Of a DNA stretch of 64,000 bases, positions 8,309 to 17,321 are shown in pieces. The DNA is from Thermosaccharophagus gerlachensis (GTDB lineage Bacteria > Armatimonadota > Fervidibacteria > Fervidibacterales > Thermosaccharophagaceae): contig JBGOEV010000002.1 in assembly GCA_041538025.1 (NCBI GenBank), positions 1-64,000 of the forward strand. The letters are read 5' to 3'. The notes under the pieces were generated by a model, which had not been told where the DNA came from, searched no databases, and saw nothing but the letters and a program-made list of their open reading frames with translations. Position 1 is the first letter of the stretch. Each line of letters starts with the position of its first letter. Made by a program: the position numbers and the translations under genes.

Positions 8309-8367
8309 TTTATGCTCCCGTGAGCGTTGCTTGCTTAGCTTGCAAAACTGCGGTTAAGCAGGGGCAA

Positions 8368-9345
8368 TCAAATGAAGTCGTGAATGTATTTAGTAGAGGC
8401 TAAGTTTCTGATCTTGCGTAAAGCTTGTTGTTCTATTTGGCGCACTCTTTCACCACTTATTTTGAGGATACTGCCAACTTCTAAGAGAGTCCTTTCCTTA
8501 CCATCCACAAGCCCGTAGCGCAGGCTTAAAACATCCCTTTCTCGCTCTGTAAGAAGTGAGAGCAATTCCCTTAACCGTTCTTTCACCATGAGACCTTGCC
8601 ATGCTTCCTCTGGAGTTGGTGTGGTTTCATCCTTCAGAAGCTCTACAAGCATAATGATATCGTCGGACGAGAACTTGCTCTCCAGAGAAAGCATCTGAGA
8701 CATAAGTGGCATTATCTCTTCAAGCTTCCTGAGAGGTATCTTCACTTCCTTTGCTATTTCTTCCAGAGTAGGTTTGCGCCCGAGCTTTTGCATCAGCTTG
8801 CTTGTTGCTCTTACTACCTTGCTTATCGTGTTTGCTATGTGTAAAGGTAACTTGATGCTTCCGCTTTGCTCTGCTATCGCCTTCCTTATTGAGTGTCTAA
8901 TCCACCAAGTTGCATAGGTTGAAAAGCGACATCCTTTGCGCCAATCAAATTTATCAATCGCCTTCAACAACCCTATGCTACCTTCTTGAACGATGTCAGG
9001 GAACGGGAGAGCAGTTTGATTAGCAAACTGTTTTGCCACATGAATAACTAACCTTAAGTTTGCCTCTGCTATCCTATGGCGTGCCTCCAAATCACCACTG
9101 CGTAGGCGTTTCAAGAGTTCTGTTTCTTCTTCCTCGGTGAGCGTCGGCGTGTTTGCCACAAATTGCATGAAGCTTTCCATAGCGTCCTCGGCTTCGGTGT
9201 TTTCTGTGCGCTCTTCCTCAAGGTATGCATCAGTATCAGCATCTATGTCGGCGCTTTCTTCATCGCTTATATCGTAAGGAGGCGAGTAAAAAGCATCTTC
9301 TTCAAAGAGCTTTTCTTCGTTGTCCATCTTCTCTTCGTGAAACAT
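8368..9345 (-). CDS. rpoD: RNA polymerase primary-type sigma factor (RpoD/SigA family)
   Basis: Sigma-70 with region 1.2 (MESFMQFVANTPTLTEEEE), region 2 (DIVQEGSIGLLKAIDKFDWR, FSTYATWWIRHSI), region 3 (GRKPTLEEIAKE) and region 4 (LTERERDVLSLRYGL, SGERVRQIEQQALRK). It directs RNA polymerase to -35/-10 promoters. Region 1.1 is missing; instead the first 70 or so residues are short and very acidic. ATG 9345 is chosen because GGGGGAAG precedes it; GTG 9369 is possible but lacks a ribosome site. Its position directly after dnaG reproduces the classic macromolecular-synthesis operon without rpsU, which supports the role of housekeeping sigma factor. Confidence 0.92.
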   Translation of the reverse strand: MFHEEKMDNEEKLFEEDAFYSPPYDISDEESADIDADTDAYLEEERTENTEAEDAMESFMQFVANTPTLTEEEETELLKRLRSGDLEARHRIAEANLRLVIHVAKQFANQTALPFPDIVQEGSIGLLKAIDKFDWRKGCRFSTYATWWIRHSIRKAIAEQSGSIKLPLHIANTISKVVRATSKLMQKLGRKPTLEEIAKEVKIPLRKLEEIMPLMSQMLSLESKFSSDDIIMLVELLKDETTPTPEEAWQGLMVKERLRELLSLLTERERDVLSLRYGLVDGKERTLLEVGSILKISGERVRQIEQQALRKIRNLASTKYIHDFI

Positions 9346-9381
9346 TTTCCAACGCTTCCCCCAAAGCACTTAGTTGGAGTT

Positions 9382-11190
9382 TTAAGTAGTGCTCCTAAGC
9401 TCTCTCTCAAGTTTTAGCAGTTCTTTCACCTCTTGTGAAGAGCTGTCAATAGCACCGCTTGCGGCTTTCTTGAGAATGATTTCACGCAATGTTTTAAGTT
9501 GCTGTTTGCGTTTGAAGCGTCGGATCGTTTGCACTCTCCCTTCAATAGCTTCCTTAGAGCTAATGAAGTTCAATTCAATCATCATTAACCCACAGGCTTC
9601 TGAGCGCAGCCTCTCATCTTGCAGCTCTGAGATGTAATGTGAGATGTTACGAAACTCGTTGTTCTCAATGCAGGCTGCAACAATCGGTGCAATCTGCCTT
9701 CCGAGGTCGGTGATGAATTCCTGTGGTGGTAGCAGTTCAAGCACAATCCTTGCAACCCTTTCATCTTGTAGCATTGCAGCTAACAGTTCTCTCTCAGCCT
9801 GCACAACGCCTTTTGGCAAAGCACTCTTTGTATGGTCAATAATTGTTTGCTCAACTATGTCGCCTGTCTTGTGTGTTTCTCTCCGATCTATTTGCTTTCT
9901 TGCTTCTGCCCTCTTTAGAGCGCTTCTCATTGCTTCAATAAGCTGGATGACCCGCCCGCCATCCCCTTCAGCCCACTGCATCGCTACACGCTGCATCACC
10001 CTCTCTCTTTCGAGCGGGTCATCCAATTCCATTAGCAAAGCTGTGAGTTGGCGCAATGCATTACTGCTCGCTTTCTCCCCATCAGGTGATGAGAGGAAAC
10101 ATTCAACCTTGTAGTCAAACATTTCCAAACTGCTTTCAAGCAAGCTCTTAAACACATCAACACCAAGCTTCCTTACGCACTCGTCTGGGTCTACACCTTT
10201 TGGCAATGACACAACCTTCACCTTTAGTCCTTCTTGCTTAAACAGCGATGAGGAGCGAAGCATTGCATTCATGCCAGCTGAATCAGCATCAAAGGCAAGG
10301 TAAATCGTTTGTGCATATCTACGTAGTTGTGAAAGCATTTGTGGTGTGAGGGCAGTGCCCATAGTTGCAACTGTGTTTGCAAACCCAAACTGATGGAGGG
10401 CTATCGCATCCATGTATCCTTCAACAACTATCGCAGAGTTGGTTTCCTTTATAGCGCTGGTGGCTATATGGAGCGCATAAAGCACATTGCGCTTTTGGAA
10501 GATGGGTGTCTCAGGTGTATTGATGTATTTCGCTACGTTATCACTGAGCGTTCTCCCACCAAAGCCAATCACTTCGCCACTCCCAGACATGATCGGAAAC
10601 ATAAGCCTGTCCCTAAAGCGGTCGTAATACCTATCCCCCGTTTCCGTTTTCACAAGCAACCCAGCGCTGACTGCTTCTTCGGGTGAAATGGAGTGCTCAC
10701 GCAAGTAATTTGATAATGCTTCCCACTCCGCTGGTGCATAACCTAAGTGAAACTTCTTTGCGATCTCCCAACTTATACCTCTTGCCTTGAGATAAGCTCT
10801 CGCAACTTCACCTGCGTTTGACCAAAGCATGCGTTCATAGAAGTGCATTGCAAGTTGGTTTATTTCAATCAACCTTGAGCGGAGCGCTTCTTCCTTGCTT
10901 CTCTCCCTGTGAATCCTTATGCCAACTCGTTCAGCGAGTTTGCGCAAAGCTTCACCAAATGAAATGTTTTCAATACGCTGCACAAAGCCAATCACATCAC
11001 CACCAAGCTTACAACCAAAACAATGCCATAACTGCTTATCAGGGCTAACAGTGAAAGAGGGTGTCTTTTCTTGGTGGAACGGGCATAGGGCAACATAGTT
11101 CTTCCCAACACGCTTAAGTGTGATGTATGATGAAATAACCTCAACGATGTCGTTGCGTTCCCTAACTTCTCTAATCACTTCGCCATCCAT
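9382..11190 (-). CDS. dnaG: DNA primase DnaG
   Basis: A 602-residue primase. The N-terminal CHC2 zinc finger is present (CPFHQEKTPSF then WHCFGC), followed by the catalytic core and TOPRIM domain with AIVVEGYMDAIALHQ and YLAFDADSAG, which hold the Glu and DxD metal ligands. The C-terminal third is the helicase-interacting region. It makes RNA primers at the replication fork. GAGGAGAACCCTC precedes the ATG. The sigma factor gene starts within 40 bases of its stop, so they are surely co-transcribed. Confidence 0.97.
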   Translation of the reverse strand: MDGEVIREVRERNDIVEVISSYITLKRVGKNYVALCPFHQEKTPSFTVSPDKQLWHCFGCKLGGDVIGFVQRIENISFGEALRKLAERVGIRIHRERSKEEALRSRLIEINQLAMHFYERMLWSNAGEVARAYLKARGISWEIAKKFHLGYAPAEWEALSNYLREHSISPEEAVSAGLLVKTETGDRYYDRFRDRLMFPIMSGSGEVIGFGGRTLSDNVAKYINTPETPIFQKRNVLYALHIATSAIKETNSAIVVEGYMDAIALHQFGFANTVATMGTALTPQMLSQLRRYAQTIYLAFDADSAGMNAMLRSSSLFKQEGLKVKVVSLPKGVDPDECVRKLGVDVFKSLLESSLEMFDYKVECFLSSPDGEKASSNALRQLTALLMELDDPLERERVMQRVAMQWAEGDGGRVIQLIEAMRSALKRAEARKQIDRRETHKTGDIVEQTIIDHTKSALPKGVVQAERELLAAMLQDERVARIVLELLPPQEFITDLGRQIAPIVAACIENNEFRNISHYISELQDERLRSEACGLMMIELNFISSKEAIEGRVQTIRRFKRKQQLKTLREIILKKAASGAIDSSSQEVKELLKLERELRSTT

Positions 11191-11244
11191 GAGGGTTCTC
11201 CTCGCCTATCATTTCCACGCTTTTACTTTAGCACCCAACAAACT

Positions 11245-12246
11245 CTAATCAGGTCCAGCTCGCTCAGGAATGAAGATGAAGATGCGCGTTACACGATAGT
11301 CATGCAGTGTAAAGACAATGTTGCTACGCTTGTGGTAACGGAGCTCAACATCTTTGCTGAGCAAGCCACCAGTGGAGCGTATTTCGTCTGGCCAGCCATA
11401 GCGTGATAAGACCCGTTGTAATGTATCTCCAAGCATAATCGTCTTAAACGGGTTTCCAAGGGCTGTCCTTGCAGCATCAAACTTCGTTCCTGCAACGACT
11501 ATCCCAACAACTGTTCCATCACCATCTATGATGAAACCAAGTGCAGCATCATCGCGCTTATAGACCCATATGCTTTGGTTGCCTCGTAAAGGCATGATGA
11601 CTGGAATTGCCCATGAAAGTTCTGGCCATAATGCTGGAGCAGTTGGAGCAGTCGGAACTGTCGGAGCAGTTGGAGCTGTTGGTGCGCCAGGTGGAGTGGG
11701 TGCAAAACCGGGTGCAGCACCTTCTGGAGGTCCTCCGAAAACGCCAGCTGCACCTGGTGCAGTTACACTCGTCATCAACGGGGGCATTGTTTGAGCAAGC
11801 ACACTCGGAGCTTGAATTATTGTTGTTCCACCAGCGAATGGTTGAATTGGACCTGCAGGTGGCGCTCCCATGCCAACTGCTCCGGGTGCATATGGCATCC
11901 CGGGCATAGCTCCTTCTGCTCCGGGCATCCCAACACCGGGTGCAGCACCGGGTGCTGCAGGTGCGCCGGGAGCAGCCCCGGGCGCAAGCATCGGTGGAAC
12001 TTGAGCAATGATGAAATCCGGAACTCCCCAAACACGCAATAGACAGGACGGTGAGAGGTGACCCTCTTCATCTCGCTCAATAGCGAGAGAACCAAGCCTT
12101 ATGCCAGCAAGCTGCACCTCCGGCAGAGCGCGCTTTTTTCCTTCCTGTGCGCACACGAACTCGCTAAGTGATACGAAAGCACATGCAACGATGTAAAGCA
12201 AAAGGATTGCGACACAGCTCTGGCGAAAATTCAACTTTGCACCCAT
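11245..12246 (-). CDS. Secreted protein of unknown function: duplicated small fold with a Pro/Ala/Gly-rich insertion
   Basis: Residues 1-34 form a signal peptide ending near FVCAQE. I see two related halves. The first has SPSCLLRVWGVPDFI and resumes much later with IWVYKRDDAALGFIIDGDG; the second has TLQRVLSRYGWPDEI followed by VELRYHKRSNIVFTLHDYRV. Both resemble the short helix-then-hairpin pattern of SmpA/OmlA or BLIP-like envelope domains. Between the two parts of the first half sits about 125 residues of low complexity (APGAAPGAP, PTAPTAPTVPTAP). Function is unknown; export and a surface or periplasmic location are likely. It lies in the dnaG run, 54 bases upstream of that gene. Confidence 0.7.
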   Translation of the reverse strand: MGAKLNFRQSCVAILLLYIVACAFVSLSEFVCAQEGKKRALPEVQLAGIRLGSLAIERDEEGHLSPSCLLRVWGVPDFIIAQVPPMLAPGAAPGAPAAPGAAPGVGMPGAEGAMPGMPYAPGAVGMGAPPAGPIQPFAGGTTIIQAPSVLAQTMPPLMTSVTAPGAAGVFGGPPEGAAPGFAPTPPGAPTAPTAPTVPTAPTAPALWPELSWAIPVIMPLRGNQSIWVYKRDDAALGFIIDGDGTVVGIVVAGTKFDAARTALGNPFKTIMLGDTLQRVLSRYGWPDEIRSTGGLLSKDVELRYHKRSNIVFTLHDYRVTRIFIFIPERAGPD

Positions 12247-12296
12247 CGTTCCTTCACCTCTTTACCTAAGTGCGCTTTTATAATTTAGTCACTCAA

Positions 12297-13535
12297 TCAA
12301 TCCCTGTCAAGCGCCGTTTGTGATCTGCTTTCAACTCCGTGCTCGCCCACACAAAAGAATGAGTGAGATTGATCAGCATCACTTTTCAATCCTATCTCTT
12401 CATCGGTTAAATAGCAAGTCGGGTCAGACGCGAAAGCATCCCCAAGGATTATGTCAGCTTTGACACGCATCCCACCACATAGCTCAAAGAATTGGCATCG
12501 TTTACATCTGCCATAGATGTGCTTCTTTTGTTCCCTCAGTTTTTTTAGGAGCTCGTCATCGTTCTCAAACCATATTTTGCTGAATGGCATTTCACGGACA
12601 TTCCCAAGGCTGTAATGCCACCAGAACTGGTCTGGGTGAACATTTCCGACATGGTCAATGCATGCTATTCCCACCCCAGAGCTACTTGCTGCACCGCTTT
12701 TCAGTTGCATTAACTTGTAAACCTCATCGGCGCGTCTGCTCCCACCCTTCAACAATTTGATGTAGATGAACACGCTATCAACAGGGCTACCCACGGTAAG
12801 CACTTCAATGAACGAGCCTTGCTCAACTGCTCTCAGCGTGCGATACAATATGCGTTCAACAGCATTCCTCGTTTGTGCAGTGTCTGGTATAAGGTTTTCG
12901 TATCCTTTCCCCCTTCCAACAGGTATGAAGTGGTAGAAGCAAAGCCTGTCCACGCATTCACTCAGGGCAAGGTCAAACATAGCGTCAATTTGATCTAAGT
13001 TTAGTTTTGTGAGCGTCATACGTATCCCAACACGCATCCCAACTGCCTTGCAGTTCCTAAGCCCGCAAACAGCCCTGTTGAACGCGCCACTTATGCCACG
13101 AATGTGATCGTTTGTAGCGCCAACCCCGTCTAAGCTTATCCCAACATATTCAACCCCCGCTAACTTCAGCTCCTTAGCAGTCAAGTCATCAATTAAAGTC
13201 CCATTTGTTGAAAGCGCTATGCTCAGCCCGTTCAAATGAGCATACTGCAATAGCTCTATCAAATCGTCGCGCATCAACGGCTCTCCACCAGAGATAAGGA
13301 GACGAGGTATACGTAACCGTGAGAGCTCCTCAATAACAGCTCTACATTCGTCGTTCCTCAACTCACCTTCGTATTGGTGTGCTTCAGAGTCACTGTAGCA
13401 GTGCACACAACGCAAATTGCAGGTGCGAGTTATATTCCACACCACGACTGGCAAGGTTATGTTCCCACTTTCCTTATATCTCAAGTCATCGCTTCTACAT
13501 CGCACACCGCAATAAAGCCTTGTAACATTGACCAT
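12297..13535 (-). CDS. Radical SAM/SPASM protein of the NirJ / AhbC-AhbD heme-biosynthesis type
   Basis: The radical SAM cluster motif is CNLRCVHCYS near residue 40, followed by the SAM-binding segments ISGGEPLMR and GISLDGVGA. The opening VTRLYCGVRC..SDDLRY and the internal CFYHFIPVGRGKGY are typical of NirJ and Ahb proteins, which act on siroheme-derived tetrapyrroles in heme d1 or alternative heme synthesis. The C-terminal SPASM-like region has CIDHVGNVHPDQFW and CKRCQFFELCGGMRVKA, enough cysteines for an extra Fe-S cluster. No other tetrapyrrole gene is adjacent (the URO-D family protein at 23039 is of a different branch), so the exact step is open. It starts 33 bases after smc ends. Confidence 0.8.
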   Translation of the reverse strand: MVNVTRLYCGVRCRSDDLRYKESGNITLPVVVWNITRTCNLRCVHCYSDSEAHQYEGELRNDECRAVIEELSRLRIPRLLISGGEPLMRDDLIELLQYAHLNGLSIALSTNGTLIDDLTAKELKLAGVEYVGISLDGVGATNDHIRGISGAFNRAVCGLRNCKAVGMRVGIRMTLTKLNLDQIDAMFDLALSECVDRLCFYHFIPVGRGKGYENLIPDTAQTRNAVERILYRTLRAVEQGSFIEVLTVGSPVDSVFIYIKLLKGGSRRADEVYKLMQLKSGAASSSGVGIACIDHVGNVHPDQFWWHYSLGNVREMPFSKIWFENDDELLKKLREQKKHIYGRCKRCQFFELCGGMRVKADIILGDAFASDPTCYLTDEEIGLKSDADQSHSFFCVGEHGVESRSQTALDRD

Positions 13536-13568
13536 GAGCCACCACGCACATCGGACGATGTGCAGTCT

Positions 13569-16500
13569 TCAACTTGACAGCCTTGTAGCTGCTTCTTCAA
13601 GTGAGAGCGAGAAGACCCTTGAGACACCATCGTCACCCATCGTAACGCCGTAAATGTGGTCAACCGCTTCAAGCGTTCCGTAGTTATGTGTTATGACGAT
13701 GAATTGAGAGTTCTTGCTGAACTGACGCAACATATTGGCAAACTTGCTTATGTTAACATCATCAAGCGCTGCATCCACTTCATCAAGGATACAGAATGGC
13801 ACAGGGCGAACGCTTAACATCGCAAAGAGAAGGCATATTGCAGTCATTGCCTTCTCACCGCCAGAAAGCGCCATAAGGCTTTGTGTAGCCTTCCCTGGCA
13901 GACGCACTCTCACTTCAACGCCAGACTCTGTAAAATCATCGCCAGTAAGTATAATATGTGCCTCCCCACCACCAAAGGCATTCGCAAACAGCTTCTGGAA
14001 ATGGTGTTCCACATCGGCTATAGTTTTGATAAGGTGGTTCATTGCCTCCTCATCAATCTGCCGAATGATTGCTTTCAGATCCTCCCTTGCAACTTCTAAG
14101 TCCTCCTGTTGCTTCGCCAAGTAATCAATCCTTGCCTTCAAACGCTCATACTCTTCAATAGCACCGACATTGACCACACCCATTTGCTCAATCTTCATCT
14201 TCAGCTCATTGAGTTCTACTGTTATGGTTTGCTTCTGACCAACAGCTTCAGCGCTCTTAAGGGCATTAAGCGGTTGAGTATTGAATTCTTCAATCAAGCG
14301 TCTTGCGAGCTCTTCGCTTTCCGATCTAACTTCAGCCATCCGCACCTCAACTTTGTTGAGTTCACTCTCAACACTGCTCTTGGCTTGCATCTTCTCTTTC
14401 GCTTGCATTTCAATCCTCTCAAGCCTTTCCAAGAGTTCCTTACGACGCTCTAACCACCTTTCAAACTCCCTCTCCGCTTCTTCACGCGACAGAAGCAACT
14501 GCCTTTGTTTTTCCTCAAGTTCTGGCAGTAGCTTCTGAAGGTTCTGAAGTTGTGTTTCATAGGATGTGAGTGCTTCTTCACAAAGGTGAATCCTTTGCTT
14601 TTCTTCCTCAAGTTGGTTCACGATGTCGCTTTCCTCAGAACGCGTTGCGTTAAATTTCTCAGAGAGTTGTGCAAGCTTAGCATGGACTTCTGAGAGATGT
14701 GAATGTAACTCATCCCTTTTGATGCGCAACTCGTTTAAGCATGTTATCGCTTCTGCTATGCCTTTCTCAAGCATATTGGCTTGAGCTTCTAAGGATTGCA
14801 ATTCCAGCATGATTGCGTTTCTCTCAGAGGCGATGTTCTTAAGCTCATCCTCAATTTGCTTGCGCTCACCTTCAATAAGCTCAAGATGTGTTTTGAGCTG
14901 AATGAGTCGTTGCGTAGATGTTTCTACCTCGGCGCTTGCCCTTGCTTCTCTTTCAACCAATGCCGACAACTCACCGCTGATTGCTTCAATTTTGTTTTGG
15001 CAGCGCTCAACCTCCTTCAACCTTTCCCGCAAACCTTGCTCACAGCTTTGAAGCTTCGTCTCAAATTCGTGTATTCGTTGCCTTAGCTCTTCTATTTCCC
15101 GTCTTCTGGCGAGAAGGATATGAAGTGAGTGCATTTCGTATCCACCAGAGATAGGACCTCCCGGGATGAGCAGTTCGCCATCAAGCGTGACTATGCGTAT
15201 CCTGTCTTTTATCCTCTTCACGATCTCCTTTGCGGTGCTCATGTCCTTGACGACAAGCACATTTCCAAGGAGGTAGTCAACCACAACCTTATACTTCTCC
15301 TCAGTGCTCACGAGGTCGCATGCCCAACCCATCACTGAATCATCATCAACCACTTTTAACAGCTCTTCAACCTCCATCCTACGAGGGCGTGGGCGGATGA
15401 AATCAAGGATCAGGAATGTAGCTCTCCCCGACTTGCTACGCTTCAAGTATTCAATCGCCGTTTCAGCCTCCTCAATTGTTTCAGCCACAATATACTCAAG
15501 TGAGCTCCCAAGCGCAGCAGTGATTGCAAGCTCAATTTCCCTCGGGACATTTAGCAGGTGCGCCACAAGCGTATACACCGAAGGCAATTTACCAGCTCGT
15601 GAAGCCATGAGCACGCTTTTTGGTCCTTCCCTCACACCCTCAAGCGCTGCTTCGCTTTCCTCAAGGGCGCTAAGGCGAGCTTTTAGACCGCTTAGAAGTT
15701 CTCGCAATGCTCCAGCCCTATGACGCAACTCATCAATTTCGCGCTCAAGTGTTGCCAATGTTTGTCTTTCAACCCTCAGTCTCTTTTGTAGCTCGTCCTT
15801 GCTGTGAGCAATATCACTTATCTCAGCTTCAAGCTGGTTGACTATAGCGCTTAGCGATTCAATTTGACCTTCAATTTCATTTCCCTCCTTCTCAAGATCC
15901 ATCAAGCGATGTCGGAGCGTTTTCTCGGAGCGCTCACAATCAATGGTTTTGTTACGCAGGTTCATAATGACCCTCATCACTTCAACATGCTGTGAGCGTA
16001 GTGACTCAATCTCGTTTTCCTTGCCTTCCACTTCGGCGTTGTAGGTGAGAAGTGCCCCTTGCAATTTTTCGTGCTCGCACCTATATTCTTCAACGAGCTT
16101 TGCCAGCTCTTCCATCCTGCTTCGGACACTTTCAAGTCTTCTTTGAAGTGCTTGTTGCTTTTCGACCCTTCTCTTCAGTTCGTTTTTCTCAACTTCAATT
16201 CGCTCACGCATGTGTAGCTGACTTTGCTTTACAAGCTCAATTTCGCTCTCAACGCTTTTTGCCATCTCAACCGTTTTCACGGAGCGTTCCCTCAACTGAG
16301 CCAATTGCTCCTCAAGTTCTTTTAACTCTCTTTCAACCTCTCTGCGCTCCGCTTCAATTGCTTCCATCTCACCTTCAATCTGCCTCAGCTTCTGTTGCCA
16401 CGCCATCTTTTCCTCGCAAAGTTTTTGCAGGCGTTTTTGCCTTACACCCCATTCCCACCCTATGAGGCTTATTTGCAAACTTACATAGCGTTGCATGAGC

Positions 16501-17153
16501 TCGTTATACTGCTTTGCCAACTCTGCCTGCTTTGCAATTGGCTCAAGTTGCATCTCAAGCTCACGCCTCAAATCCTTCAACCTGACGATGTTTATTTCGG
16601 TCTTCTCAAGCTTCCTTAGAGCCTCAGAACGGCTTATCTGATACCTCTCCACTCCAGCAACTTGCTCAAAAATAGCCCTCATTTCATCCGGGCGAGCCAT
16701 CAGTATCGCTTCAATATCGTTCTGACTAATGATGGCGAAGGTGTCAGCAGAAAGACCGAAATCCAAAAGAAGCTTCTGTATGTCTCGCAACCTGCATGGA
16801 GTCTTGTTGATGAAGTAATCGCATTCTCCGGAGCGGTATATGCGCCTCGTTATAGCGACCTCGCTAAAGCCTACGGGGATTCCGCAATCGCTGTTATCAA
16901 AAATGACCGTAACTTCCGCTATGTTCATTGGGCTTAGTTTCTGGCTTCCAGCAAAGATGACATCGGTTGAGCGAGTCCCTCTGATCGCCTTGTAGCTGCG
17001 TTCTCCTAACACCCATTGTATGGCTTCAGCTATGTTGCTCTTGCCTGAGCCATTTGGTCCAACAATTGCGTTAACGCCCGGAAGGAATTCAATCTCCGTC
17101 CTTGAAGCAAAGCTTTTGAAGCCGTGCATCTCGAGCCGTCTTAGATACATCAT
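13569..17153 (-). CDS. smc: Chromosome segregation protein SMC
   Basis: A 1194-residue SMC ATPase. Walker A is GPNGSGKSN near residue 33; two long coiled coils (about 170-500 and 670-1010) flank a hinge around residues 510-660 (EIELAITAALGSSLEYIVAE in pieces); the C-terminal head has LSGGEKAMTAICLLFAM and Walker B FCILDEVDAALDD. It forms a ring with ScpA and ScpB, neither encoded here, to compact and separate chromosomes. Two adjacent ATG codons (17153 and 17150) follow AGGAG; the first has the better spacing. Confidence 0.98.
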   Translation of the reverse strand: MMYLRRLEMHGFKSFASRTEIEFLPGVNAIVGPNGSGKSNIAEAIQWVLGERSYKAIRGTRSTDVIFAGSQKLSPMNIAEVTVIFDNSDCGIPVGFSEVAITRRIYRSGECDYFINKTPCRLRDIQKLLLDFGLSADTFAIISQNDIEAILMARPDEMRAIFEQVAGVERYQISRSEALRKLEKTEINIVRLKDLRRELEMQLEPIAKQAELAKQYNELMQRYVSLQISLIGWEWGVRQKRLQKLCEEKMAWQQKLRQIEGEMEAIEAERREVERELKELEEQLAQLRERSVKTVEMAKSVESEIELVKQSQLHMRERIEVEKNELKRRVEKQQALQRRLESVRSRMEELAKLVEEYRCEHEKLQGALLTYNAEVEGKENEIESLRSQHVEVMRVIMNLRNKTIDCERSEKTLRHRLMDLEKEGNEIEGQIESLSAIVNQLEAEISDIAHSKDELQKRLRVERQTLATLEREIDELRHRAGALRELLSGLKARLSALEESEAALEGVREGPKSVLMASRAGKLPSVYTLVAHLLNVPREIELAITAALGSSLEYIVAETIEEAETAIEYLKRSKSGRATFLILDFIRPRPRRMEVEELLKVVDDDSVMGWACDLVSTEEKYKVVVDYLLGNVLVVKDMSTAKEIVKRIKDRIRIVTLDGELLIPGGPISGGYEMHSLHILLARRREIEELRQRIHEFETKLQSCEQGLRERLKEVERCQNKIEAISGELSALVEREARASAEVETSTQRLIQLKTHLELIEGERKQIEDELKNIASERNAIMLELQSLEAQANMLEKGIAEAITCLNELRIKRDELHSHLSEVHAKLAQLSEKFNATRSEESDIVNQLEEEKQRIHLCEEALTSYETQLQNLQKLLPELEEKQRQLLLSREEAEREFERWLERRKELLERLERIEMQAKEKMQAKSSVESELNKVEVRMAEVRSESEELARRLIEEFNTQPLNALKSAEAVGQKQTITVELNELKMKIEQMGVVNVGAIEEYERLKARIDYLAKQQEDLEVAREDLKAIIRQIDEEAMNHLIKTIADVEHHFQKLFANAFGGGEAHIILTGDDFTESGVEVRVRLPGKATQSLMALSGGEKAMTAICLLFAMLSVRPVPFCILDEVDAALDDVNISKFANMLRQFSKNSQFIVITHNYGTLEAVDHIYGVTMGDDGVSRVFSLSLEEAATRLSS

Positions 17154-17248
17154 TGCTTCATCTCCTGTGCCGTGCAGTGGTTTGTTGATTACTGCTTTAA
17201 AGCGCGCATCACATGCGATGCTGTCTCGTAAGCGAAAGTAAAGTTATC

Positions 17249-17275
17249 CAGCATAAAAGTGTAGCAGCATAAAAG
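17249..17275 (+). repeat. Two 11-base direct repeats upstream of smc
   Basis: CAGCATAAAAG occurs at 17249-17259 and again at 17265-17275, sixteen bases apart, in the 169-base gap between the clostripain-like gene and smc. Nothing else is recognisable in that gap. A spacing of about one and a half helix turns is compatible with a protein binding site, but chance is not excluded. Confidence 0.45.
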
Positions 17276-17321
17276 CTTTTAGTTTCATAACACTTTCGTG
17301 TTGCTCCTCTCATTGCCCTTC

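Noticed and set aside
8309..8367. Bidirectional terminator between groEL and the sigma factor gene
   Set aside because: TTGCTTA and TTAAGCA pair only loosely and no T-run follows; not good enough to call.
11558..12031. Cys/Ser/Thr-rich ORF overlapping the Pro/Ala/Gly-rich protein gene
   Set aside because: An out-of-frame reading of the same low-complexity tract; the real gene has signal peptide and conserved ends.
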